From assembly GCF_003626735.1 (NCBI RefSeq), contig NZ_RBHX01000001.1:2418001-2482000 (forward strand): DNA of 64,000 bases, read 5' to 3'. Of this stretch, positions 26,118-34,680 are shown one piece after another. The notes under the pieces were generated by a model. The model had not been told where the DNA came from, did no database searches, and saw only the letters and a program-made list of their open reading frames with translations. Each line of letters begins with the position of its first letter. Positions within the stretch are counted from its first letter, which is position 1. The position numbers were made by a program, and so were the translations under genes. Source of the stretch: Microbacterium sp. CGR2. Lineage in GTDB: Bacteria > Actinomycetota > Actinomycetes > Actinomycetales > Microbacteriaceae.

Positions 26118-27035
26118 TCACAATCCCGGAGCGGCAGCGATCAGGGACGCCAGCGCTGCAGGAGCCGTCTCCTGCACGTTGTGAGTCGCATCGATAGCCA
26201 CGACCCGGGCTCCGGGCACGCGGCGCTGCAGTTCTACGGCATCCGGCTCGCTGACGAAGCCCCGGGTGGCACGCACCAGAGTGAGGCGGGCGCGGACATT
26301 CGACAGGTCGTCCCACCCCGTCTCGTGGAGCATCGACGGGCTGGCGGCCGACCCGGGGTCGTGTGCGGCGAGGGCCTGGGCGGCGAGGTGCGCGAAGTGA
26401 TGTTTCCATTCGATCCGCCCGTCGTCACGAACGCGGGTGTTGAGGAACACGCCCCGCTCGGTCTCCGGACGACTTCCGCCGAAGCCGAGCGACATGGCCT
26501 TGTCGACGAGTTCGTCGCGTGTCGCGAAGTCGGTGGGGCCCGCGTAGAACTCGCGAAGGGCGGCGGGACCGGCCGAGGTGTCGATACCGGGCGTGATGTC
26601 GACGATGATGAGCTCTGAGACGAGATCAGGGCGGGAAGCCGCGAGAGCCGCTCCGGTGAGACCGCCGAGCGACTGCCCGACGACGACCTGCGGTTGAGAG
26701 GTCCACGCGTCCAAGGCCGCCGCGACATCGAGCGCGAGCGTGCGGGGCGTGTAGTCGGCATCCGCCCGCCACGAGGAATCGCCGTGACCGGCGAGGTCGA
26801 TCGCCAGCAGCGGTCCGCCCAGCGCCAGCGAGGTGTTGTCCCAGGTGTGCGCGTTCAGACCCGCTCCGTGAAGAAGCGTGACGCGCGGAGAATCTTCTCC
26901 GAACCGCAACGCGCTCAGGCGTCGTCCATCGGGCAGTGACAGGGTGAGCCGCTCCACTTCCGGGAGTGGCACGCCGAGGGCTGCTGCCTGCGCGGGAAGA
27001 TAGCTGAACTCGGAGATGTCGATCGCCACGTTCAT
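26118..27035 (-). CDS. Alpha/beta hydrolase
   Basis: 305 residues. Alpha/beta hydrolase fold with oxyanion LLHGAGLNAHTWD, nucleophile elbow VGQSLGGLTGAAL (Ser), and late His in DATHNVQETAP. The cap region contains FAGPTDFATRDEL-like helices. Substrate unknown; esterase or epoxide/lactone hydrolase families are equally possible. ATG 27035 gives a compact start; a longer in-frame reading to 27248 would overlap the divergent AhpD gene. Possibly co-transcribed with the peptide importer downstream. Confidence 0.85.
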   Translation of the reverse strand: MNVAIDISEFSYLPAQAAALGVPLPEVERLTLSLPDGRRLSALRFGEDSPRVTLLHGAGLNAHTWDNTSLALGGPLLAIDLAGHGDSSWRADADYTPRTLALDVAAALDAWTSQPQVVVGQSLGGLTGAALAASRPDLVSELIIVDITPGIDTSAGPAALREFYAGPTDFATRDELVDKAMSLGFGGSRPETERGVFLNTRVRDDGRIEWKHHFAHLAAQALAAHDPGSAASPSMLHETGWDDLSNVRARLTLVRATRGFVSEPDAVELQRRVPGARVVAIDATHNVQETAPAALASLIAAAPGL

Positions 27036-27056
27036 ATTCTGCCTGCCAGGGGCGAA

Positions 27057-27071
27057 TATCATGAACGCATG
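27057..27071 (+). promoter_or_regulatory. Leaderless promoter of AhpD-like gene
   Basis: TATCAT, GAACGC, ATG at 27069. Confidence 0.6.
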
Positions 27072-27545
27072 ACCGAGACGCGCGTGCACCTGTCCAAGAC
27101 CGAGCCCGCCGCCTACCAGGCGCTGGATGCCTTCTCGAAGACCGTCGGCGAGATCTGCGCGGCGAACGGAATCGACGATCGACTCAAAGAGATCGTCATG
27201 ATCCACTGCTCGCAGCTCAACGGATGCAGCTACTGCACCCGCATCCACGTCGATCGCGCGCTCGCCGCGGGGCTCGACACCGACACGATCATGCAGATCG
27301 CCGCCTGGCGCGAGAGCGGCGTCTTCAGCGACCGCGAACGTGCGGCGCTCGAGCTCGCTGAGTCGTTCACGTTCATCTCGGAGGAGGGTATCTCCGACGA
27401 GGTGTACGACAGCGTCGGAAGCGTCTTCACCGAAAAGGAGTACGCCGCCCTCAGCTGGGCGTGCATCTCGATCAACGCCTTCAACAGGGTCGTCATCGCC
27501 GGACGCTACCCCGTGCCTCCGCGAACCTCGCAGGCCCCGGCGTGA
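27069..27545 (+). CDS. Carboxymuconolactone decarboxylase/AhpD family protein
   Basis: 158 residues. AhpD core with E-x-x-M-I-H-C and the redox motif GCSYCTRIH (C-x2-C-x3-H), a proton-relay Glu upstream at about residue 43, and the helical repeat after it. Family members act as alkylhydroperoxidases or thiol-disulfide partners of peroxiredoxins. The CxxC plus His set is complete, so peroxide reduction is plausible. Its stop overlaps the phosphatase start (GTGA). Confidence 0.88.
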   Translation: MTETRVHLSKTEPAAYQALDAFSKTVGEICAANGIDDRLKEIVMIHCSQLNGCSYCTRIHVDRALAAGLDTDTIMQIAAWRESGVFSDRERAALELAESFTFISEEGISDEVYDSVGSVFTEKEYAALSWACISINAFNRVVIAGRYPVPPRTSQAPA

Positions 27546-28258
27546 CCGTCCTCGACATCGATGGCGTCAACAACGTCCGTGACGTCGGCGGCATCCCGAC
27601 CGACGACGGGGGCCGCATCCGCCCGGGCGTGCTGCTGCGGTCGGGGCAGCTGTCCGGCGCCACGACCAACGGCGCGACGGCGCTGCGTCGCAGCATCCAG
27701 CACATCATCGATCTGCGCGACGGTGAAGAGGTCGCCGCGGAGCCGACCGAGATCGAGGGCCCCGACACGACGCACCTGCCGCTTTTCCTCGGCTCCGTGC
27801 GGTCGTTCTTCGAGACCGACACCAGCCTCGACGACCTGTATCTCCATCTCCTCGAGGAGAGCGGCGATCGGCTGGTCGCCGCCATCCGCATCATCGCCCA
27901 GGGCGCGCCCACACTCGTGCACTGCACCGTCGGCAAAGACCGGACCGGAGTGACGGTCGCTCTCGCTCTTTCCGCCGTCGGTGCCGACCGCGAAGCCGTC
28001 ATCGCGGACTACGCCCTCACCGCGTCGCAGTTGCCTGAGCAGCGGTCGCAGCGCATCGCCGCCTACCTCAGGGCGCAGCATCCGGAGGCGGTCCACGCGG
28101 TCGCCCTGGCGACGGAGTCGCCGGCGCCCGTGATGCGGCATCTTCTGGAGCAGATCGATGAGCGGTGGGGTTCGGCTGCCGGGTACCTCCGCGCGAGCGG
28201 AATGACCGAGGACGAGTTGGCCGCTCTGCGGAGTGCGCTCGTGGAGCCCGTGTCCTGA
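27542..28258 (+). CDS. Tyrosine-protein phosphatase (PtpB-like)
   Basis: 238 residues. Dual-specificity-type phosphatase of the Y_phosphatase3 (PtpB/LipA) family: N-terminal NVRDVGGIPTDDGGRIRPG, RSGQLSG, DLRDGEEVAAEP, and catalytic P-loop HCTVGKDRTG with Cys and Arg. C-terminal helices include EQIDERWGSAAGYLRASG. Start GTG 27542 overlaps the AhpD stop. Mycobacterial PtpB is secreted; no signal peptide is seen here, so this one may stay in the cytosol and act on protein tyrosine or phosphoinositide. Confidence 0.88.
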   Translation: MTVLDIDGVNNVRDVGGIPTDDGGRIRPGVLLRSGQLSGATTNGATALRRSIQHIIDLRDGEEVAAEPTEIEGPDTTHLPLFLGSVRSFFETDTSLDDLYLHLLEESGDRLVAAIRIIAQGAPTLVHCTVGKDRTGVTVALALSAVGADREAVIADYALTASQLPEQRSQRIAAYLRAQHPEAVHAVALATESPAPVMRHLLEQIDERWGSAAGYLRASGMTEDELAALRSALVEPVS

Positions 28259-28277
28259 TGTGACGCTGACGTTCGAG

Positions 28278-28310
28278 GAAGGTTAGGCAAGCCTTCACTT
28301 GGTGTAGCAT
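28278..28310 (+). promoter_or_regulatory. DtxR/IdeR-type iron box and promoter of SIP-domain gene
   Basis: GAAGGTTAGGCAAGCCTTC (28278-28296) matches the DtxR/IdeR iron-box style (TTAGGTTAGGCTAACCTAA) with its AGGTTAGGC half. TAGCAT at 28305-28310 is a -10 box; the iron box covers the -35 position, so iron-loaded repressor would block transcription. Confidence 0.7.
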
Positions 28311-28319
28311 GAAGTCATC

Positions 28320-28793
28320 ATGAACACCGCTCTCGAGACCCGCGGCACGCGCGCCGAACGCCGCGCAGCCCGTCGTCGTGCGCACCATCTCGTCACGGCG
28401 GACGAGCACTCGCTCGCCGAACTCGAGGTGTTCCTGACCACACTTCCGCTGTGCGCATCGGGGCGTATCTTCATCGAGGTGCCGGACGCAACCGACATCG
28501 GCGTGATCGACGCTCCAGGGCGCATGACCGTCACCTGGCTGGCGCGGGGGCAGCGTTCCGGCGCCCCCGGCTCCGGACGGTCCTGTTCACCGGGTGAGGC
28601 GCTCGCTCGTGCCACGTCGGCGTGGGCGGACGAGATGATGTGTGACGCCGAGATCGAGACGCAGGTCACTCTTCTCGGTGGATACCTCGGTACCGCCGAC
28701 ATCGTGGATCACCTGACCAATGCGCTGGGCGTCGAGCACGCGCTCATCCGCGTACCGGAACGCTTCGGCCTGCGGCCGACCGAGCAGCGCTGA
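28320..28793 (+). CDS. SIP-domain protein (siderophore-interacting protein, C-terminal domain only)
   Basis: 157 residues. After a basic N-terminus (RRAARRRAHH) the protein is the C-terminal domain of siderophore-interacting proteins (SIP): SLAELEVFLTTLPLCASGRI, FIEVPDATDIG, MTVTWLARG, SPGEALARATSAWADEMM and GGYLGTADIVDHLT. The FAD-binding domain that reduces ferric siderophores in full SIPs is missing, so it may pair with a separate reductase or act as a binding module. Expression is probably repressed by iron (box 28278-28296). It converges on the next gene with only four bases between stops. Confidence 0.8.
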   Translation: MNTALETRGTRAERRAARRRAHHLVTADEHSLAELEVFLTTLPLCASGRIFIEVPDATDIGVIDAPGRMTVTWLARGQRSGAPGSGRSCSPGEALARATSAWADEMMCDAEIETQVTLLGGYLGTADIVDHLTNALGVEHALIRVPERFGLRPTEQR

Positions 28794-28797
28794 TCCG

Positions 28798-29235
28798 TCA
28801 GGAGGAGCGGCGCACGTAGTTGCCGTCTTCCAGACCCGCCTCGATCTCGAAGCGATTGCGCAGCGGATCCCGCCCGGCGAACAGGTAGAGCACGGGCATC
28901 AGGATGCCGTAGCGCAGCCATTGCGCCTTGTGCACGGCCTCATGGCGAAGCACCGCGTCGCTCGGCCTGGCATCGCCCGTGAGGAAGCACCCGCCCACGC
29001 AGACGCCGCCCCGACGGAAGGTCCAGCGCGGCATGCCGCGGAACACCCACAGGCCCGCGCGTCGCTCGACCGGGCCTGTGCTCCAGAGACCGCCCCAGAG
29101 CCATCCGACGGCCGTGCCCCACCAGAAACCCGCGCGGCTGATCGGCGACCGAAGCAGCACGGCAGGGATGCGCCGATCGAAGCGCCGACCCCTGGCGAGT
29201 GCTTCCTCGGCATCGGTCCGCCAGTCGGCACTCAT
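28798..29235 (-). CDS. Uncharacterised protein with HExxH motif, coupled to arginase-family gene
   Basis: 145 residues, family not recognised. It has two short hydrophobic stretches (about 22-50: a Trp-rich GFWWGTAVGWLWGGLW) and, in the second half, RHEAVHKAQWLRYG, an HExxH zinc-protease-type motif, followed by YLFAGRDPLRNRFEIEAGL with a downstream Glu that could be the third zinc ligand. This looks like a small membrane-associated peptidase-like domain (DUF4157-like pattern), but that is inference. ATG 29235 overlaps the arginase-family stop (ATGA). Confidence 0.65.
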   Translation of the reverse strand: MSADWRTDAEEALARGRRFDRRIPAVLLRSPISRAGFWWGTAVGWLWGGLWSTGPVERRAGLWVFRGMPRWTFRRGGVCVGGCFLTGDARPSDAVLRHEAVHKAQWLRYGILMPVLYLFAGRDPLRNRFEIEAGLEDGNYVRRSS

Positions 29236-30035
29236 GCGACTGCCCCGACCAGGCGGAGCAGAGCGCCGAGGTCGTCGACCGCGTCGACGGGGGACCGCGG
29301 CGCGAAACCGGCGATCGTCGCGCCGGCCAGCGGGAAGTCTTCGCGCAGCCGTCGAATCGCAGCGCTGAGAGCCGCCGGAGAGAGACCGAAAGGTGCGGCG
29401 GCGGAAACACCGGCGAACTCCGAAGGGTCGAGGACGTCGACGTCGATGTGAATCCACACCCGCGAGGCGCCGGTGGCGCGCACGGCCTCGATCAGCGCAT
29501 CCGGTCGTGCGAGATCTTCGACCGACAGGTTGGTGAAGGATGCGAGTTCCGCACCTTCCGGTTCGTCGATGTCGCGCACGCCGACGGTGACGATCTTGTC
29601 GCGGGCGATCCCCGGTGAGAGCGCGAGCTGTTCTTCGCCCTCGCCGACGACGGCACGCAAGGCCATCCCGGAGAATGCTCCGGACGGAGAGGTTTCGGGG
29701 GTGTGCATGTCGGCGTGCGCGTCGCACCAGACGACAGCGACGTCGTCGGTGCCTCCGTCGAGGGCGTCGAGCGCGGCGACGGTCACGCTGCAGTCACCAC
29801 CGATAACGACGGTGTCGGCGCGGAGGTGCTCGCCCACCAGTTCACGGGTGCGTTGAATCGCGCTGAGACGCCGGACACCTGTGCCCAGCGACTCGCCCGC
29901 CTCGACGGGAACGTCCAGCACGGTGGTGGATGCGCGCGGAAGGTCACCGGCGATCGCCCCCGCTCCGTCGACGAGCAGCATCGCGCGTGGCGCGGGCGAG
30001 CCCTGCCACTGCGGGACGACGAGAAAACGCACCAT
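29232..30035 (-). CDS. Arginase/agmatinase/formiminoglutamase family protein
   Basis: 267 residues, ureohydrolase fold. The Mn-binding motifs are present: GGDCSVTVAAL (usually GGDHS; here Cys replaces His), VVWCDAHADMHTP and HIDVDVLDPSEFAG. The first-metal His to Cys change is unusual and may alter the metal site. The substrate could be arginine, agmatine or formiminoglutamate. SD GGAGG five bases before ATG 30035 fixes the start. First gene of a two-gene unit with the HExxH protein. Confidence 0.82.
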   Translation of the reverse strand: MVRFLVVPQWQGSPAPRAMLLVDGAGAIAGDLPRASTTVLDVPVEAGESLGTGVRRLSAIQRTRELVGEHLRADTVVIGGDCSVTVAALDALDGGTDDVAVVWCDAHADMHTPETSPSGAFSGMALRAVVGEGEEQLALSPGIARDKIVTVGVRDIDEPEGAELASFTNLSVEDLARPDALIEAVRATGASRVWIHIDVDVLDPSEFAGVSAAAPFGLSPAALSAAIRRLREDFPLAGATIAGFAPRSPVDAVDDLGALLRLVGAVA

Positions 30036-30055
30036 GGGACCTCCGAGGAAAAGGG

Positions 30056-30089
30056 CGGATGCCCCGGACACTCGGGTCCGGGGCATCCG
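30056..30089 (-). terminator. Rho-independent terminator after pspA
   Basis: CGGATGCCCCGGAC (30056-30069) pairs with GTCCGGGGCATCCG (30076-30089), 14 bp; on the minus strand it is followed by CCCTTTTCC. It ends the TPM-pspA transcript just before the arginase gene. Confidence 0.8.
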
Positions 30090-30097
30090 TGGTCGTG

Positions 30098-30841
30098 TCA
30101 GTTGCCTTCGATCGCCTGACGCGGAGCGCTGCCGCCGGCCTTCAGCTCGGCGAGGCGAGCTTCGACCTCCGTCAGCTCGCCGAGGTCTTCCAGACTCTCG
30201 AACTGAGCGTCCAGGCTGGATGCGGCGAGCTCCATCTTGCCCTGCGCGAGCGCCTCCTGCCGACGGACCTTGTCTTCGAAGCGTCCGAGCTCGCTGGTGG
30301 GATCCAGCACGTTGATAGAACCGACAGCGTCCTGCACCTTGGTCTGCGCCTCGGCGACCTTGGCGCGGGCCAGGAGCTCGCTGCGCTTGTTCTTGAGCTC
30401 GCCGAGCTTGTCCTTCATGCCGTTGAGGCCGGTCTTGAGCCGGTCGACGATCTCGGTCTGCGACGCGATCTGCGGCTCGGCTCCGGTGGCCTCGCGCTCG
30501 GCGGTGATCTGGCGCTGCAGCGCGATCTTGGCGAGGTTGTCGAACTTGTCGGCGTCGCCGGCGTTACCCGTCGTGCGCATCTCGTCGGCCTTGCGGCTGG
30601 CCGCCAGTGCTTTGTTGCCCCACTCGGTGGCAGCCTGGACGTCTTCTTCGTGGTCGCGCTCGAGGAGGCGCAGGTTTCCGATGGTCTCGGCGATCGCGGA
30701 CTCCGCGTCGGCGATGCTGTTGGTGTAATCGCGGACGAGCTGATCGATCATCTTCTGCGGGTCTTCCGCAGAGTCCAGGAGCGAGTTGATGTTCGCGCGG
30801 ACGAGGGTCGAGATACGTCCGAAGATGGACTGCTTGGTCAT
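30098..30841 (-). CDS. pspA: PspA/IM30 family phage shock protein A
   Basis: 247 residues, almost entirely coiled coil. It starts SIFGRISTLVRANINSLLDSAEDPQKM, the amphipathic membrane-sensing helix of PspA/IM30, followed by long helices rich in E/K/A. PspA oligomerises on damaged membrane and holds it together, and in actinobacteria is part of envelope stress response. SD AAGGAAC. It is second in an operon with the TPM-domain gene; a strong terminator follows. Confidence 0.92.
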   Translation of the reverse strand: MTKQSIFGRISTLVRANINSLLDSAEDPQKMIDQLVRDYTNSIADAESAIAETIGNLRLLERDHEEDVQAATEWGNKALAASRKADEMRTTGNAGDADKFDNLAKIALQRQITAEREATGAEPQIASQTEIVDRLKTGLNGMKDKLGELKNKRSELLARAKVAEAQTKVQDAVGSINVLDPTSELGRFEDKVRRQEALAQGKMELAASSLDAQFESLEDLGELTEVEARLAELKAGGSAPRQAIEGN

Positions 30842-30899
30842 GCGTGGTTCCTTTCAGAGGGTGGGACTCGAGAGCTTTACGATCATGACGGGGTGCGAA

Positions 30900-32939
30900 T
30901 CAGAAGCGTCTACCTCCGGATCGGCCGCTGCGTCCGCTGCTTCGCGAACTGCTGCGTGAGCCGCCGCCGAAACCGGAGCTGCGGTAGCCGCCCCCGCCCC
31001 CGGAACGCCAGCTGCTGCCGCGCGAGGATCCGCCGCCGCCGGCGAGGAGGCCGCCGATGATCCCGCCGAGGATGTCGCCGCCGAGACCGGAGCTGCCGGA
31101 TCGCGAACCCGACCCCCCGAACAGTCCGCCCCAGCTGTCGTCGCTGCCGCCGGGGGAGGAGAACGACTGCACGTCCGACTGGGCGGAGTACGTGGCCTGG
31201 CGGACGAGTTCGAGAGCTCGATTCGCCTCCGCCAGCGCGGCGTCCGGGTCGGCCGCACGCAGGCTCAGCGCGCTAGACAGGCTCGCCTCCGCCGCAGCCA
31301 ACCTCGTTCGCGCCGTCGAACCCACGGTGCCGCGGCGCGTCTCGATGTAGTCCCGGGTCCCGCGGATCTCCGATTCGGCTTGGGAGAGCGCCTGGTCGAG
31401 CATCAGCCGAACACGGCGCGCTCGTTCCGCCGTCTCCTGGCCGCGGGCGATCGCGGCGTCGATCTGCGCGTTGGCCGCGGCGAGGGCATCGAGAGCGCGC
31501 TGCGGGTGGCGTGCGGCGCCGGTGAGGTCACTCTGTGCGGCCTGGATCTGCGACGCCGTCACGGCCGCGGCGGCCGCGATGGCGCCGTCGGCGTCGGGGA
31601 GCGCCTGCGCGGCGGCGAGATCGGTCTGGAGCTCGGCGATCAGCGCCTGCGCCTGCGCTTCGATCGAGGCGAGGTCGGATCCCAACGTGGTCACGGCGTG
31701 GGCGAGCTGAGCGGCCTGGGCGACGGCCTGTTCGGCGGTCCGGATCGCGAACGCCGCCTCGCCCGTCCGTCCGGCGGCCAATGCCTCGGCACCGGCCTGG
31801 AGCGCACGGTCGGCGAGGGTGGCGCGTTCCTGAGCCTGTTCGGGGTTGTCGCGCACCGTATTCAGCGCAGCGGGGTCGTGGGCCTCGGCCAATGCGGCCA
31901 GTGCAGGGGCGACCGAAGCGAGGACCGGACCGAGCGCTGCTCGCTCGCCGCGTACGCGCTCCAGCTCCTGCGGGGCGTTCTGTTCGAGCTTTCGCAGGGC
32001 GTCGAACGCCTCGGTGTTGTCGTCGAGGACGTCGTCGACCTCTTCGGCGAGGCCGATGATGCGGATGTGCCAGGCGCGACGGTCGTGAATGGTGTCTTCG
32101 ACCTCGTCGTCGAGCTTCTGCTTGAGGTCGAATGCCTCGGCCATCTTCGCTTTGGCCGTCTCGATCGCTTGCGTGAACTCCGACGTGGCGCCTTCGCCGA
32201 ACTGGGCGATCGCGAAACCCAGCTCTTCTCTGCTGGAGGTGATCGCGTCGTCGGCCTGGACGAGCGCGATCCCCGCCTGCGTCTCGACCTGCTCGTCGGT
32301 GAGCGTCGAGAAGGGGTCGTTGGGATCGGGATGCTCGGGCATCGCCCCGCGTCGGCGGATCTCGGCCTGGCGACGTGCGCGTCTGACGAGCGCGACGATG
32401 AGCCAGACGATGAGACCCGCGGCCACGATCGCGCCGACGATGAGCATCGTCCGGAGTGCTCCTGCGCCCCCGTCGCCCTGGATCTCGTCGGCTGCGAGGG
32501 TGATCGCGCCCGCCCAGTCGTCTGCGGAGGCGAGCGGCACCATCTCGTTCTCGATCTCATCGAGCTTGCTGTCGCTGAGCGGGCCGTCGGGTGCTGCCGA
32601 GATGTAGAAGCTGCGGCCGTCGACGGCGATCGCGAGGAGGTACTGGTCTTGGCCGAGATTGTTGTTCTCGGCGACGGTGTCTGCCCACTCGACGTTGTCG
32701 GCGGGCGAGGTGAATTCATCGACGAGCACCACGAACAGATCGGCGTTCGAATTCTCGGTGAGCTCCTGCAGTCGAGCTTCGACGGCCTCTTCTTCGGAGG
32801 CGCTCAGCACTCCGGCCTGATCGGTCACGTACCCGGAATCGAGCGTGAGCGGGTCGGTGGCGGATGCTGCGGAGGCGGAGAACGCTCCGATCGCCGCGGC
32901 GAGCGTCAGCGCGGTCAGCGTCAGCCACCGTCTCGTCAT
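30900..32939 (-). CDS. TPM-domain membrane protein with Gly/Ser-rich tail
   Basis: 679 residues. Signal peptide (MTRRWLTLTALTLAAAIGAF ending near SASATDP), then a TPM/YgcG domain (about 38-160: DQAGVLSASEEEAVEARLQEL, LFVVLVDEF, YLLAIAVDGRSF), one membrane helix (about 163-190), a long cytoplasmic coiled coil (about 210-590) and a low-complexity Gly/Ser/Arg tail (about 600-679). TPM proteins are linked to photosystem repair in plants and envelope stress in bacteria. SD GGAGGAAA. It precedes pspA in one transcript; this pairing is typical of actinobacteria. Confidence 0.9.
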   Translation of the reverse strand: MTRRWLTLTALTLAAAIGAFSASAASATDPLTLDSGYVTDQAGVLSASEEEAVEARLQELTENSNADLFVVLVDEFTSPADNVEWADTVAENNNLGQDQYLLAIAVDGRSFYISAAPDGPLSDSKLDEIENEMVPLASADDWAGAITLAADEIQGDGGAGALRTMLIVGAIVAAGLIVWLIVALVRRARRQAEIRRRGAMPEHPDPNDPFSTLTDEQVETQAGIALVQADDAITSSREELGFAIAQFGEGATSEFTQAIETAKAKMAEAFDLKQKLDDEVEDTIHDRRAWHIRIIGLAEEVDDVLDDNTEAFDALRKLEQNAPQELERVRGERAALGPVLASVAPALAALAEAHDPAALNTVRDNPEQAQERATLADRALQAGAEALAAGRTGEAAFAIRTAEQAVAQAAQLAHAVTTLGSDLASIEAQAQALIAELQTDLAAAQALPDADGAIAAAAAVTASQIQAAQSDLTGAARHPQRALDALAAANAQIDAAIARGQETAERARRVRLMLDQALSQAESEIRGTRDYIETRRGTVGSTARTRLAAAEASLSSALSLRAADPDAALAEANRALELVRQATYSAQSDVQSFSSPGGSDDSWGGLFGGSGSRSGSSGLGGDILGGIIGGLLAGGGGSSRGSSWRSGGGGGYRSSGFGGGSRSSSRSSGRSGRSGGRRF

Positions 32940-33048
32940 ACTGTTTCCTCCGACCGACAGCCGTGCGCCATGTCACGAGTCTATGCACAGAGTCCGACAC
33001 GCGACAGCTTCCACCGGGTGTTCTGCGTTCGCCGTCAGCGGAGGCACA

Positions 33049-33064
33049 TACGCTGGAGGGCATG
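33049..33064 (+). promoter_or_regulatory. Near-leaderless promoter of DUF3097 gene
   Basis: TACGCT, GGAGGGC (seven bases), ATG at 33062. Confidence 0.5.
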
Positions 33065-33904
33065 GACGACAGGTACGGATCGGACGTGCTCGCATCGGGG
33101 TGGCGTGAGCGCGCCACGAAGAAGGTGCCCCAGGTGCCGGCGGAGACGGATCTCGTCGTCGAGGTCGCGGATGACGGCTACTGCGGGGCCGTGACGCGCG
33201 TGCAGGGCGGCGCGGTGGAACTGGAGGATCGGCTCGGCCGCAAGCGGGTGTTCCCGCTCGGCGGCGGATTCCTGATCGACGGTTCACCGGTCCGTCTGGT
33301 CGTGCCCGCGGCGAAGGTGCAAGGTCCGCGTCGTACGGCATCTGGTTCGTTCGTCGTCGCCGACCAGCGTGCTCGCGTCGCGCTGCCCAGCCGCATCCTG
33401 GTGGAGGGCAAGCACGACGCGGAGCTCGTCGAGAAGGTGTGGGGCGCCGACCTGCGCGCCGAGGGCGTGGTCGTGGAGTTCCTGCAGGGTGTCGACCTTC
33501 TCGACGACCTGCTCGCCGCCGAGCCGCCGAGTGCGAGCCGCCGATACGGAGTGCTCGTCGACCACCTGGTTCCGGGATCCAAGGAGACTCGCATCGCGGA
33601 AGCGGTGGCCCGCGGACCGCACGGGCCCCACGTCCGCATCGTCGGGCATCCCTTCGTCGACGTCTGGCAGTGCGTGACCCCGCGCGCGCTCGGCATCGCG
33701 AAGTGGCCGGAGATTCCCCGCGGCATCGAGTGGAAGATCGGCATCTGTCGTGCGTTCGGCTGGCCGCACGAGACGCAGGCCGACACCGCGCGCGCGTGGC
33801 AGCACATTCTGTCGAAGGTGACGACGTACCGGGATCTGGAGCCGGCGCTGCTGGGCAGGGTCGAGGAGCTCATCGATTTCGTGACGGCGCCCGCCGCCGG
33901 CTGA
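33062..33904 (+). CDS. DUF3097 family protein
   Basis: 280 residues, the actinobacterial DUF3097 family. The order is a small beta-rich N-terminal part (RYGSDVLASGWRERATKKVPQ, VTRVQGGAVELEDRLGRKRVF), then a Toprim-like central region (ILVEGKHDAELVEKVWGADLR, VEFLQGVDLLDDLL, YGVLVDHLVPGSKE with an acidic D-x-L) and a C-terminal helical part (WKIGICRAFGWPHETQADTARAW). The Toprim-like E...D pattern suggests nucleic-acid metabolism, as in primases and RNase M5, but this is inference. No published function that I know. trmB follows after 50 bases. Confidence 0.88.
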   Translation: MDDRYGSDVLASGWRERATKKVPQVPAETDLVVEVADDGYCGAVTRVQGGAVELEDRLGRKRVFPLGGGFLIDGSPVRLVVPAAKVQGPRRTASGSFVVADQRARVALPSRILVEGKHDAELVEKVWGADLRAEGVVVEFLQGVDLLDDLLAAEPPSASRRYGVLVDHLVPGSKETRIAEAVARGPHGPHVRIVGHPFVDVWQCVTPRALGIAKWPEIPRGIEWKIGICRAFGWPHETQADTARAWQHILSKVTTYRDLEPALLGRVEELIDFVTAPAAG

Positions 33905-33942
33905 TCGTCGGGCGGCGGGAACGGATGCAGTGGCCCGGCGAC

Positions 33943-33957
33943 TACCCTGGAAACATG
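33943..33957 (+). promoter_or_regulatory. Leaderless promoter of trmB
   Basis: TACCCT, GGAAAC, ATG at 33955. Confidence 0.55.
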
Positions 33958-34680
33958 CCCGAACCCCGTACTTTCCGCGACGAGCCGGTGTCGTTCGTGC
34001 GCCGAAGCGGCCGGATGTCCGAGGCGCAGGACCGCGCCTTCGCCGAGCTCGCACCGCACTACCTCCTCGACGTGCCGCGCGACGTCGCCTGGACCTCCGT
34101 GCACCCGGAAGCGCGACTCGATCCGACCACCGAGTACGGCCGAACCGCCGACTTGTATGTGGAGATCGGCTCCGGGCAGGGACACGCCATCGTGGCGGCG
34201 GCATCCTCCCGCCCCGACGACGACTTCCTGGCTGTGGAGGTGTTCCGCGCGGGGCTCGCGAGAACCATGCTCGACGCCGACCGCGAGGGTGCGCGCAACG
34301 TGCGGGTCGTCGAGGCCAACGCACCCGAGGTGCTGTCGTCGTATCTGCCGGAAGCGGCGGCACGCGAGGTCTGGATCTTCTTCCCGGACCCCTGGCACAA
34401 GAAGAAGCACACCAAGCGCCGCCTCGTCCGCGCGGGTTTCGGGGCCACGGCGGCGCGTGCGCTGCGAAACGGTGGTCTTCTGCGCCTTGCCACGGACTGG
34501 GAGGACTACGCCCTGCAGATGCGAGAGGTGCTCGACGCCGACCCGCTCTTCGAGCGCGCGTTCGAGGGGGAGTGGGCGGAGCGGTTCGAGGGACGAGTGA
34601 TGACGGCGTTCGAGCGGAAGGGCATCGCGAAGGGGCGCGACATCCGCGATCTGGTGTACCGACGCACGGAACGCTCGTGA
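33955..34680 (+). CDS. trmB: tRNA (guanine-N7-)-methyltransferase
   Basis: 241 residues, Rossmann-fold SAM methyltransferase of the TrmB family: YVEIGSGQGHAIV (motif I), FLAVEVFRAGLA, FFPDPWHKKKHTKRRLV (the PDPWPKKRH family signature, here with His), and LRLATDWEDYALQM with the C-terminal FERKGIAKGRDIRDLVYRR. It methylates G46 in the variable loop of tRNAs. The GTGA overlap couples it to the membrane gene downstream. Confidence 0.94.
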   Translation: MPEPRTFRDEPVSFVRRSGRMSEAQDRAFAELAPHYLLDVPRDVAWTSVHPEARLDPTTEYGRTADLYVEIGSGQGHAIVAAASSRPDDDFLAVEVFRAGLARTMLDADREGARNVRVVEANAPEVLSSYLPEAAAREVWIFFPDPWHKKKHTKRRLVRAGFGATAARALRNGGLLRLATDWEDYALQMREVLDADPLFERAFEGEWAERFEGRVMTAFERKGIAKGRDIRDLVYRRTERS

